Position numbers and translations under genes: made by a program. From an uncultured Eubacteriales bacterium (GTDB lineage Bacteria > Bacillota > Clostridia > Oscillospirales > Oscillospiraceae), in NCBI GenBank assembly GCA_900540545.1, contig UQGJ01000045.1, positions 1 to 20,239 of the forward strand: DNA of 20,239 nt, given 5' to 3'. A model generated the notes under the pieces. The model saw nothing but the letters and a program-made list of their open reading frames with translations, was not told the origin of the DNA and searched no databases. Shown here one piece after another: positions 1 through 6,541 of the stretch (the stretch's first letter is position 1; each line of letters opens with the position of its first letter).

Positions 1-45
1 CTTTCCGTCCCCTTTCTTCGAGAAGAAAGGGGACCCCCCGGAGGG
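1..45. repeat. Left copy of 45-bp repeat (inverted relative to right edge)
   Basis: The first 45 bases are the exact reverse complement of 20193-20237. Each copy contains a perfect hairpin with a 12-bp stem and 4-base loop (7-34 here), followed by a C-rich stretch. The repeat lies beyond the aspS terminator and may continue past the window edge. Its size and self-complementarity suit a dispersed palindromic element; no transposase is visible. Confidence 0.8.
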
Positions 46-78
46 ACTCCGCCCCTGCCAGGGCCCCGCCCTGACACA

Positions 79-108
79 AAGCCCCCCTGTCCAATGACAG
101 GGGGGCTT
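79..108 (-). terminator. Terminator of the hisS-aspS transcription unit
   Basis: Positions 79-91 and 96-108 form a perfect 13-bp GC-rich stem around a 4-base loop. On the minus strand the stem ends in CTT and is followed by TGTGTC, so the U-tract is weak. It lies just past the distal duplicate of the aspS 3' end (stop at 114-116), about 250 bases after the stop actually used. This suggests it was the terminator of aspS before the element at 174-345 arrived. Confidence 0.7.
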
Positions 109-113
109 GTTCC

Positions 114-176
114 TTATTCCGCGCTTTCTTCCTCTTTTTTCGTGCACACAATATTCAGCTCATCAAGCTGCTTCCG
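114..176 (-). pseudogene. Detached duplicate of the aspS 3' end
   Basis: Read on the minus strand from 173 to 114, this stretch encodes KQLDELNIVCTKKEEESAE followed by TAA. That is identical to the last 19 residues of the intact aspS (356-415). Nine of the 19 codons differ from the functional copy and all nine changes are synonymous (for example CTT versus TTA for Leu, ACG versus ACT for Thr). It has no start codon of its own and is separated from aspS by the hairpin element at 174-345. It is not expected to be translated, because aspS already stops at 356. The terminator directly downstream suggests it was the original gene end. Confidence 0.85.
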
Positions 177-345
177 CGCCCCACAAAAGGCTTCGCCTTT
201 CGCGGGGACCCCCAGGGGTGACTTCACATGCTCGGGGCAAGTGAATTGCCCCTGCGCCAAGGTTTTGTCCCTTCGGGCCAAAACGCTTGTCCGGCGCTTC
301 GCGCCGCCCCACCTTCGGCGGGGCCCCGTGGAGCAGAAGCAGGGG
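174..345 (-). other. Structured hairpin element E1, downstream of aspS
   Basis: An approximately 170-nt element shared with 6367-6533. Hairpins on the plus strand: 186-200, 234-252, 262-284, 292-306 and 307-323, the last with one A-C mismatch. Unpaired linkers are strongly conserved between copies: ACTTCACATGCTCGG (221-235) and CCTGCGCCAAGG (251-262) are identical. Stem bases differ but pairing is kept, notably GGGGCAA/TTGCCCC here against GGCGGAA/TTCCGCC in the other copy. That pattern indicates selection on a folded RNA or single-stranded DNA. There is no ORF of note and no transposase. Orientation relative to the host gene is the same in both copies. Exact ends are uncertain by roughly 10-15 bases. 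Confidence 0.75.
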
Positions 346-355
346 AAGCTGTTTC

Positions 356-2155
356 TTATTCCGCGCTTTCTTCTTCCTTCTTAGTGCACACGATATTCAA
401 CTCGTCTAATTGCTTCTGTTCCACGACCCCCGGCGCCCCCATCATCAAATCCTGCGCGTTCTTATTCATGGGGAAGGGGATGATTTCCCGGATAGACTCC
501 TCCCCGGCCAGCAGCATGACCATCCGGTCCACGCCGGGGGCGATGCCAGCGTGGGGGGGCGCGCCGTAGGTGAAGGCGTTGTACATGGCGGGGAACTTGC
601 TCTTCACGTCCTCCTCGCCCAGCCGCACCAGCTGGAAGGCCTCCAGCATGATTTCCGGGTCGTGGTTCCGCACCGCGCCGGAGGACAGCTCCACGCCGTT
701 GCACACTAGGTCGTACTGGAACGCCGTGATGGAGAGGGGGTCCACTTGGCCCGCGGCGGCCTGCTTCAAGATTTCCAGCCCCCCGTTGGGCATGGAGAAG
801 GGGTTGTGGCAGAACTCCAGCTCCCCGGACTCCTCCCCAATCTCATACATGGGGAAGTCCACGATCCAGCAGAACTCATACCGCTCCTTGTCGAAGTGCT
901 CCGGGCACAGCGCCGCCGCCTGCTTCAGCAGGACCCCGGCGGTCTTTTGGGCCGTCAGCAGCTTCCCGGCGGTGAGACCCACGAAGGTGTTGGGCTCCAG
1001 CCCCAGGGCCTGGACCACCGCGTCCTTCCGCTCCTGCAAAAACTTGGCGATGCCGCCCACCAGCTCGCCGTTCTCGTCCAGCCGGAACCAGTAGGCTTTC
1101 TGCCCCGCCTGGACCTCCACGTCGGCGCACAGCTTGTCGATTTGCTTCCGGGTGGCCGTCATGCCGCTGACCTTCACGGCCTTCACCACGTTCCCGGCAA
1201 AGGGCTCAAACCCGCAGTCGGCCATCACCGCCGTGGCGTCGCTCACCCGCAGGTCGATGCGCAGGTCGGGCTTGTCCGTGCCGAACTGCTCCATGGCGTC
1301 CAGGTAGGAGATGCGCTGGAAGGGGGCGGTGGAGGCCACGTTGTAGGTGCCGTACTTGGCGAACACCGGCGGCAGCACGTCCTCCAGCACCGCGAACACG
1401 TCCTCCTGGTCGGCGAAGGCCATCTCCATGTCCAGCTGGTAGAACTCGCCGGGGGAGCGGTCCCCCCGGGCGTCCTCGTCCCGGAAGCAGGGGGCGATCT
1501 GGAAATACTTGTCGAAGCCGGAGGCCATCAGAAGCTGCTTGAACTGCTGGGGGGCCTGGGGCAGGGCGTAGAACTTGCCGGGGTGCTTCCGGGAGGGCAC
1601 CAGGTAGTCCCGGGCCCCCTCCGGGGAGGAGGCGGTGAGGATGGGGGTGGTGATTTCCAAAAACCCGTGGTCCGTCATGGCGCTCCGCAGGGCGGCCACC
1701 ACTTGGCACCGCAGGACGATGTTCTTCTTCACGTCCGGGTTCCGCAGGTCCAGGTAGCGGTACTTCAGCCGGGCGCTCTCGTCGGCCTCCCGGCTGCGGT
1801 TGATGGGGAAGGGCAGCTCGTTGTGGCGGCAGCGCCCCAGCACGGCCATGGCGCTGGGCACCACCTCGATGTCGCCGGTGGGCAGCTTGGGATTCTTGGA
1901 ATCCCGCTCCCGCACCGTCCCAGTGACCTGGATGGTGGACTCCTTGTTCAGGGCCTTGAATTTGGCCATCATCTCCTCGGTCTCGATGACCACCTGGGTG
2001 ACGCCGTAAAAGTCCCGCAGGACGGCGAAGCCCAGATTGCCGCCCACCTCCCGCAGGTTCTCCAGAAATCCCGCCAGCGTGACGGTTTGCCCCACCTGCT
2101 CCATCCGCAGCTCCCCACAGGTGTGGGTCCGCATGGAATTCTTGGTCATGTCCAT
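356..2155 (-). CDS. aspS: Aspartyl-tRNA synthetase
   Basis: Charges tRNA-Asp with aspartate using ATP in the cytoplasm. The 599-residue product has the bacterial AspRS layout. An N-terminal OB-fold anticodon-binding domain begins near MRTHTCGEL, followed by the class II catalytic core with motif 2 around FRDEDARGDRSPGEFYQLD. A bacterial-type GAD insertion occupies about residues 290-420, and motif 3 is GIAPGVDRMVMLL near residue 540. The start at 2155 is chosen because AGGAG lies 9 bases upstream; an in-frame TTG at 2164 and ATGs at 2149 and 2134 are alternatives. It is the last gene of the T-box-led hisS unit, 63 bases after the SLH-PPIase gene. Its final ~19 codons are duplicated with synonymous changes at 114-176, beyond a hairpin element. 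The proximal tail used by the gene includes a TTA leucine codon, unusual for this GC-rich DNA. Confidence 0.97.
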   Translation of the reverse strand: MDMTKNSMRTHTCGELRMEQVGQTVTLAGFLENLREVGGNLGFAVLRDFYGVTQVVIETEEMMAKFKALNKESTIQVTGTVRERDSKNPKLPTGDIEVVPSAMAVLGRCRHNELPFPINRSREADESARLKYRYLDLRNPDVKKNIVLRCQVVAALRSAMTDHGFLEITTPILTASSPEGARDYLVPSRKHPGKFYALPQAPQQFKQLLMASGFDKYFQIAPCFRDEDARGDRSPGEFYQLDMEMAFADQEDVFAVLEDVLPPVFAKYGTYNVASTAPFQRISYLDAMEQFGTDKPDLRIDLRVSDATAVMADCGFEPFAGNVVKAVKVSGMTATRKQIDKLCADVEVQAGQKAYWFRLDENGELVGGIAKFLQERKDAVVQALGLEPNTFVGLTAGKLLTAQKTAGVLLKQAAALCPEHFDKERYEFCWIVDFPMYEIGEESGELEFCHNPFSMPNGGLEILKQAAAGQVDPLSITAFQYDLVCNGVELSSGAVRNHDPEIMLEAFQLVRLGEEDVKSKFPAMYNAFTYGAPPHAGIAPGVDRMVMLLAGEESIREIIPFPMNKNAQDLMMGAPGVVEQKQLDELNIVCTKKEEESAE

Positions 2156-2218
2156 AAAAAGCAACTCCTGTTTGTATTGATGATGTTGAGGGATAGATAT
2201 GTTGGGATGCGTCCCGTC

Positions 2219-3847
2219 TTAGGCCGCCCGCAGGGCCGTCAGGGTCATCCAAAAGGTCTGCGCATCCAGATTGTCATAGAGGCTTGTGGTCTCCACCTTG
2301 GCTTGCGCCTCCTTGCCTTCCAGGAACGCCATGAACCGGGTGTTGGCCCACTCGTCCCGGATGGTAACGCCGTATGAGAGGGAGTAGACGTCGTCGGCCC
2401 GAAGGGGCAGGCGCAGGATGATGTGGTAGCCGTACTCGCTCTTCACCAAGCCGCTGATTTCCCCCGGCTCCAGGGCCTGTGTCCCCTTCTCGAAGGCATC
2501 CACCATCTCGCCGGGCTTGAACACGTAGCCCTCGGGCGCGGCCAGCTTGCCGTTGGCGTTCCGGCCGTCCTCGCTGTATTCCTCCGCCAGCGCGTCGAAG
2601 GTCTCCTCGCTGTTCCCCGCGGCCTTGAGCTGGGCCAGCAGGTCCTCCGCCAGGGCCTGGTCGGACACCAGAATATGCTTGGCCTTCAAAATGCCGTTCT
2701 CCTGGGCGTAGGCGTCCAGCTCCTTCTGGTCGGGCGTGGGGAACAGGTGCTCCCGGAGTACGCCCGCCAGGGCGTTGACGGTCTGGATGTGGCGGTAGCC
2801 ATCCTCGTCGAGGCACATGCTCTGCAGCAGCTCCTGATAGCCCTCCTCGCCGTAGGTCTCCCTGCCAAAATTGATTTGCGCTTCCACCTCGGCCAGCTCC
2901 CCGCTGGAGAGGGTCAGGCCCGCCTTGGCGGCCTCGGCCTCGACCACATAGTAGCGCACCACAGCATCCAGGGCGGCCTCCTTCATAAAGTCGGACATGG
3001 GCTGCCCGTCCGGGGTGGCGTTCCAGTCGATGGAGCCGCCGCCCAGGTAGGCTTCCAGGGCGTCAATGGTGGTGACCATCCAGTAGAGGTATTCCTGGGC
3101 CGGAACGTCCACGCCGTTCACGGTGAGGATGGTGGTGGCGGGGTCCACCCCCAACAGGGCCGTCACCATATGGCCAGCCCGCTGGGCCGGGGGCTGGTTC
3201 TCCAGGGTAAACTCCCTGCGCAGGGAGGGCCGGACGATTCGGGCGATCATGGCCGCGGCCTCGGCCCTGGTGAGGTTTCGGTCCCCTGTAAAGCTCCCGT
3301 ACTGGTCACCCCCCGTCACGATGCCCGCGTTGTAAAAGGCCAGCACGTCGATGTCGCTGGTGTCAGGGATGCTGGTGATGGCGTTGATGGGGAGGAGCAT
3401 GTCGTAGGGCACCACGGCGGCCAGCATCCCCACAAAGACCGCCCGGCTGGCGGGGGCCAGGGGGGAGTCGGGCATGTCCACGCCCAAAAGCTCCATGACC
3501 GTGATGCTAGGAGCGTACCAGGGCTCATCCTTGGCCGCGGCCGGGACGGGCACGCCGCCGGTCTTTTCGTAGATGCGGGCGCAGACGGTGGCCACCTCGG
3601 CCACGGTGAGGACCGCCGCGGGGGCGAAGCCGTCGCCGGTCCCCTTCATCAGGCCCGCCTCCACGCAGACCCGGATGCTGTCATAGTCGTACCACGTGCC
3701 GGACGTGCCGCCGCCCTCCGCCACGTCCGTGAACGCGGGCATGGTCTCGATGGCGGGGAAGAGGTCCCCCTCCGCCGCCAGGGCGGGCGCGCTCAGCCCC
3801 ATGGTCAGCGCCAGGGCCAGCAATAGTGCGCAGACTCTCTGTTTCAT
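2219..3847 (-). CDS. SLH-domain secreted peptidyl-prolyl isomerase (parvulin/PrsA-like)
   Basis: Probable cell-surface foldase. The 542-residue product starts with a signal peptide (MKQRVCALLLALALTMG, likely cleaved after ALA near residue 24). About three SLH modules (roughly 38-205) follow; these usually bind pyruvylated wall polymer. Then come a SurA/PrsA-like helical chaperone region (about 225-385) and a PpiC parvulin domain (about 385-482) with AKHILV, GKLAAPEGYVFKPGEMV and EYGYHIILRL. The start at 3847 has a GGGAG Shine-Dalgarno; a longer in-frame start at 3925 would read through the repeat at 3872-3913 and is rejected. The SLH part closely parallels the SLH/WG protein at 9529-11244 (shared VCVEAGLMKG, TRAEAAAM/SRAEAAAM and PIN motifs), so the two share a modular origin. 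It lies between an HD-domain gene and aspS. Client proteins are unknown. Confidence 0.9.
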   Translation of the reverse strand: MKQRVCALLLALALTMGLSAPALAAEGDLFPAIETMPAFTDVAEGGGTSGTWYDYDSIRVCVEAGLMKGTGDGFAPAAVLTVAEVATVCARIYEKTGGVPVPAAAKDEPWYAPSITVMELLGVDMPDSPLAPASRAVFVGMLAAVVPYDMLLPINAITSIPDTSDIDVLAFYNAGIVTGGDQYGSFTGDRNLTRAEAAAMIARIVRPSLRREFTLENQPPAQRAGHMVTALLGVDPATTILTVNGVDVPAQEYLYWMVTTIDALEAYLGGGSIDWNATPDGQPMSDFMKEAALDAVVRYYVVEAEAAKAGLTLSSGELAEVEAQINFGRETYGEEGYQELLQSMCLDEDGYRHIQTVNALAGVLREHLFPTPDQKELDAYAQENGILKAKHILVSDQALAEDLLAQLKAAGNSEETFDALAEEYSEDGRNANGKLAAPEGYVFKPGEMVDAFEKGTQALEPGEISGLVKSEYGYHIILRLPLRADDVYSLSYGVTIRDEWANTRFMAFLEGKEAQAKVETTSLYDNLDAQTFWMTLTALRAA

Positions 3848-3871
3848 AAGAACTCCCTTTTCACTATAAAA

Positions 3872-3913
3872 TGTCATTGCGAGCCAGTTCGCAAACCGGC
3901 GTGGCAATCCGTA
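3872..3913 (+). repeat. REP-like hairpin repeat, copy A
   Basis: One of three copies (others 6266-6306 and 16048-16088) of a ~41-bp element whose outer arms are ATTGC and GCAAT, enclosing an inner GCC...GGC hairpin. This copy overlaps the 3' end of the HD gene and provides its last 13 codons and stop. The inner stem differs between copies while remaining largely paired. Confidence 0.8.
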
Positions 3914-4587
3914 TCCTCCAGCCACGCCCCCAAAAGCCCCCGGCCCCGCTCATAGCAGTCCTTCACCTCGCCCAGCAGGGCGTCGTAATAGGCGTCGGCG
4001 GCCGCCTGTCGTTCCGCCGCCAGCTCCTTGGCCCTCCGGGTATACAGCCCGTCTGCGATGTGCCGCAGCTTGTAGTTGTACTCCCGGAAGAAGGAAGGCG
4101 GCGTGTCCGGCCCGGTCAAAATCTCCCCGCCGGGGCCCAGGCGGTACAGGTCCTGCCCGATTTCCCCGCCGTAGCACAGGGTCCGGGCGATGCCGATGGC
4201 CCCCGTCACGTCCAGCTTGTCCGCGTCAAAGAGAATTTTCGCCTCCAGGCTGGCGGGGGGCCGGTCGGAGCGGAAGCGGTGGGTCAGCACGCAGTCCCGG
4301 ACCCACCCGGCCCGGGCCTGGCTCCACCCCAGGTCCGTGAGAAAGGCATATGCCTTTTCACTGCCCACCTCCGCGTGGCAGAGGGAGGGGTCCTGGAGCT
4401 GTTCCCCCCGCCCCACGTCGTGGAGCAGGCAGGCCGCCGCCAGAATGTCCCGGTCCACCCCCGCCTCCGTCCCGGCGATGTCCAGCGCGGCGTAGAGCAC
4501 CCGGTAGACGTGCTGGGCGTCGTGGGCGGAGTTGCCCATGCAGGAGAGCATATAGCCCTCCATGGCCCGGTAGCTCTCCCGGTCCAT
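3874..4587 (-). CDS. HD-domain phosphohydrolase-like protein (YedJ-type)
   Basis: A predicted metal-dependent HD-superfamily hydrolase of 237 residues; its substrate is unknown. Visible metal-site motifs are HDAQHVYRV (first His), LLHDVGRGEQ (the HD pair), VLTHRF and the C-terminal FDADKLDVTGAIGIARTL. This last block is characteristic of the YedJ-like branch of HD proteins. The start at 4587 overlaps the hisS stop in a TGATG arrangement, so translation is probably coupled to hisS. A start further upstream at 4647 would overlap hisS and has no support. The final 13 residues (DTDCHAGLRTGSQ) are encoded by the dispersed hairpin repeat 3872-3913. The native C-terminus was probably replaced or extended when the repeat arrived. 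The SLH-PPIase gene follows after 26 bases. Confidence 0.85.
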   Translation of the reverse strand: MDRESYRAMEGYMLSCMGNSAHDAQHVYRVLYAALDIAGTEAGVDRDILAAACLLHDVGRGEQLQDPSLCHAEVGSEKAYAFLTDLGWSQARAGWVRDCVLTHRFRSDRPPASLEAKILFDADKLDVTGAIGIARTLCYGGEIGQDLYRLGPGGEILTGPDTPPSFFREYNYKLRHIADGLYTRRAKELAAERQAAADAYYDALLGEVKDCYERGRGLLGAWLEDTDCHAGLRTGSQ

Positions 4588-5936
4588 CAGGCCTTTTCCC
4601 GGATGGGCGCGCCCTGGGACAGTTGGGCCGCCCGCTCCAGCAGCCACGCCGGCGCATCGTCCAGCGCCACGCTCTCCTGGGCGCCGGTCCGCATGTCCTT
4701 CACGGCCACCACGCCCTGGCTGATCTCATCCTCGCCCAGAAAGGCCACGAAGGGCACGCCCAGCTTGTCGGCGTAATTCATCTTGGCCTTGAACTTCTTC
4801 CCCTCGTTGTAGAGCTGCACCCGCACCCCGGCCTCCCGCAGACGGGTGCACAGGGCGATGGCGGGGGAGAGGTCCTCCGTCATGGGCAGCACCAGCACGT
4901 CCGCCGGGGCGGTGACCAAATCGGGGTTCAGCAGCCCCTGGTCCTGCAGAACGAAGAACAGCCGGGTCAATCCGATGGAAATCCCGACTCCAGGCAGTTG
5001 TTTCTCGGTGTAATATTCCGCTAAGTTATCATACCGCCCCCCGGAGCAGATGGAACCCACCTCCGGGTGGTCCAGCATGACGGTCTCGTACACCGTGCCG
5101 GTGTAGTAGTCCAGCCCCCGGGCGATGGTCAGGTCCACGGCGAAGTGGTCCGCCGGCACCCCGAAGTCCCCCAGGTACCGCACCACCGTCCCCAGCTCGC
5201 TCAGGCCCAGGTCCAGCAGCTCGTTCCGCCCCCGGAAGCCCTCCAGGGCCGCTATGGGGTCGGCGGCGGAGAGCAGGTCCAGAAGCTGGTCCGCCGTCCC
5301 GGCGTCCACGGCGAAGTCGTCCACCAGAATGGCCTTCACCTTGTCGGGGCCGATTTTCTCCAGCTTGTCGATGGTCCGCATCACGTCCCCGGCCTGCTCC
5401 TTCAGCCCCAAGGCGTCGAACAGCCCGTTGAGCACCTTCCGGTTGTTGATGCGCAGCTTGAACCGGTGTAGGCCCAGGGCCGTGAACGTCTTGTAGATGA
5501 TGGCGGGGACCTCGGCCTCGTTCATGATGTCCAGCTTGCCGTCCCCGATGACGTCGATGTCGGCCTGATAGAACTCCCGGAACCGCCCCCGCTGGGCCCG
5601 CTCCCCCCGGTACACCTTGCCGATTTGGAACCGGCGGAAGGGGAAGGAGAGCTCGTTGTAGTGCAGGGCCACGTACTTGGCCAGGGGCACCGTCAGATCA
5701 AACCGCAGGGAGAGGTCGCTGTCCCCCTTGGTGAAGCGGTAGATCTGCTTCTCCGTCTCCCCGCCCCCCTTGGCCAGCAGCACCTCGCTGGCCTCGATGG
5801 CGGGGGTGTCCAGGGGGGTGAAGCCATACAGGCTGTAAGTGTTCCGCAGTTCGTCCACCATCCGGTCGAATAAAACCTGCTCCTTGGGCAGCAGCTCCAT
5901 GAATCCGGACAGCGTGCGGGGCTTGATGCGTTCCAT
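4587..5936 (-). CDS. hisS: Histidyl-tRNA synthetase
   Basis: Charges tRNA-His in the cytoplasm. The 449-residue class II enzyme shows the core beginning MERIKPRTLSGFMELLP and motif 2 in YRGERAQRGRFREFYQADID. It also has the histidine-binding signature ARGLDYYTGTVYE, the SICSGGRYDNL segment, and motif 3 in GVGISIGLTRL. A C-terminal anticodon-binding domain covers roughly the last 100 residues. The start at 5936 is preceded by AAAGGAG with a 7-base spacer; the longer frame back to 6026 runs through the T-box terminator and is rejected. It is the first gene of a unit continuing into the HD gene (1-base overlap), the SLH-PPIase and aspS. Regulation is by the leader at 5966-6208, whose specifier appears to be an aspartate codon. 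Confidence 0.97.
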   Translation of the reverse strand: MERIKPRTLSGFMELLPKEQVLFDRMVDELRNTYSLYGFTPLDTPAIEASEVLLAKGGGETEKQIYRFTKGDSDLSLRFDLTVPLAKYVALHYNELSFPFRRFQIGKVYRGERAQRGRFREFYQADIDVIGDGKLDIMNEAEVPAIIYKTFTALGLHRFKLRINNRKVLNGLFDALGLKEQAGDVMRTIDKLEKIGPDKVKAILVDDFAVDAGTADQLLDLLSAADPIAALEGFRGRNELLDLGLSELGTVVRYLGDFGVPADHFAVDLTIARGLDYYTGTVYETVMLDHPEVGSICSGGRYDNLAEYYTEKQLPGVGISIGLTRLFFVLQDQGLLNPDLVTAPADVLVLPMTEDLSPAIALCTRLREAGVRVQLYNEGKKFKAKMNYADKLGVPFVAFLGEDEISQGVVAVKDMRTGAQESVALDDAPAWLLERAAQLSQGAPIREKA

Positions 5937-5965
5937 AATAAAACTCCTTTGTAACAGAATCTGAC

Positions 5966-6208
5966 AAAAAGGCGCTCTCGTCCCCCTCAATGGGACGAAA
6001 GCGCCTGCCTTCGTGGTGCCACCCATGTTCGGTAAAGGAAATTCCCCTTACCCTCATACCTCTGTTGCGGGAGGCCGTACCGCGGATGTCTCCATCCCCG
6101 CTGCTGGGGCCGTCTTCCCCCGTCCCATCTGCCGTAAAGCCCTTCCAGCCCAGGGGCCTCTCTCTGTCCGGCGGTAACGGTCTACTCCTGCCCCGTCCTC
6201 GCGGTCCT
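5966..6208 (-). ncRNA. T-box leader upstream of hisS, probably tRNA-Asp-sensing
   Basis: On the minus strand the conserved T-box sequence GGGTGGCACCACG (6012-6024) is followed by a strong terminator (stem 5971-5984 with 5992-6005) and five Us (5966-5970). Stem I closes with ACCGCG (6200-6205) pairing CGCGGT (6079-6084). An AGTA loop-E-like motif lies at 6183-6186. The 3' side of the internal loop reads GGAGACATCC, in which GAC (6088-6090) is followed by the required purine, so the specifier is probably Asp. The discriminator-pairing bases are UGGC, which fits G73 of tRNA-Asp and not C73 of bacterial tRNA-His. Uncharged tRNA would favour antitermination and expression of hisS through aspS. The overlapping CAT (His) is an alternative specifier. 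Confidence 0.9.
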
Positions 6209-6224
6209 ATTCGTTTTCAGGGGT

Positions 6225-6256
6225 CCCGTAGGGGCGGCCCTTGCGGCCGCCCGCCC
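6225..6256. repeat. GC-rich hairpin repeat, copy 1
   Basis: This ~32-bp sequence recurs at 9072-9104 with one extra G. Its core pairs GGGCGGCC/GGCCGCCC-like arms around CTTGC. It lies directly upstream of the hisS T-box. Confidence 0.7.
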
Positions 6257-6265
6257 CCGCGCTTC

Positions 6266-6306
6266 TGTCATTGCGAGCCGGTCTGCAGACCGGCGTGGCA
6301 ATCCGT
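6266..6306 (+). repeat. REP-like hairpin repeat, copy B
   Basis: Same family as 3872-3913 and 16048-16088. In this copy the inner stem is a perfect 18-bp palindrome, GCCGGTCTGCAGACCGGC, inside the ATTGC/GCAAT outer arms. It begins 3 bases past the stop codon of the displaced mgsA tail, so it apparently sat at the original 3' end of that gene. Confidence 0.85.
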
Positions 6307-6309
6307 CCC

Positions 6310-6369
6310 TTACACCTTAAACGGCGCCGTCTTCGGGCTGACAATATCCCGCCAGTCCAAATCCCCCCG
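6310..6369 (-). pseudogene. Detached duplicate of the mgsA-like 3' end
   Basis: On the minus strand this reads RGDLDWRDIVSPKTAPFKV then TAA, identical to the last 19 residues of the mgsA-like gene at 6542-6958. Four codons differ and all are synonymous: CGG/AGA, AGC/AGT, AAG/AAA and GTG/GTA (distal/proximal). The distal codons are the GC-rich forms typical of neighbouring genes, and the proximal ones are rarer AT-rich forms. It lacks a start and lies beyond element E2, so it is probably the original gene end left behind. Confidence 0.85.
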
Positions 6370-6533
6370 CGCCCCACCCGGCACTGCGTGCCGTGCGGGG
6401 ACCCCGTGATTTTACTTCACATGCTCGGCGGAAATGAATTCCGCCTGCGCCAAGGTCTCGCTCCGCTCGACGCTTGTACGGCGCTTCCGCGCCGCCCCAT
6501 CTGCGATGGGGCCCCCTGGAGCGGGGCTGTTGG
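6367..6533 (-). other. Structured hairpin element E2, downstream of the mgsA-like gene
   Basis: Second copy of the element at 174-345, in the same orientation relative to its host gene. Plus-strand hairpins: 6379-6393, 6427-6445, 6451-6476 (CAAG/CTTG outer pair, weak interior), 6479-6494 and 6495-6511. The linkers ACTTCACATGCTCGG (6414-6428) and CCTGCGCCAAGG (6444-6455) are identical to E1 while several stem sequences differ with pairing kept. The sequence just inside the left edge (6516-6526) is an inverted copy of the mgsA codons for Leu-Glu-Arg-Gly. No coding capacity is evident. The ends are approximate. Confidence 0.75.
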
Positions 6534-6541
6534 TCTTCCTG

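Noticed and set aside
174..345. CRISPR array suggested by successive short hairpins
   Set aside because: The hairpins differ from each other and there are no regularly spaced identical repeats or spacers.
94..569. Small plus-strand open frames across the region downstream of aspS
   Set aside because: They run through the hairpin element and antisense aspS tail, lack Shine-Dalgarno sequences, and encode no recognisable protein.
746..2377. Long plus-strand open frame of 543 codons opposite aspS
   Set aside because: It is antisense to a clear aspS, has low-complexity Gly/His/Leu/Val/Gln-rich translation typical of GC-rich antisense frames, and has no recognisable domain.
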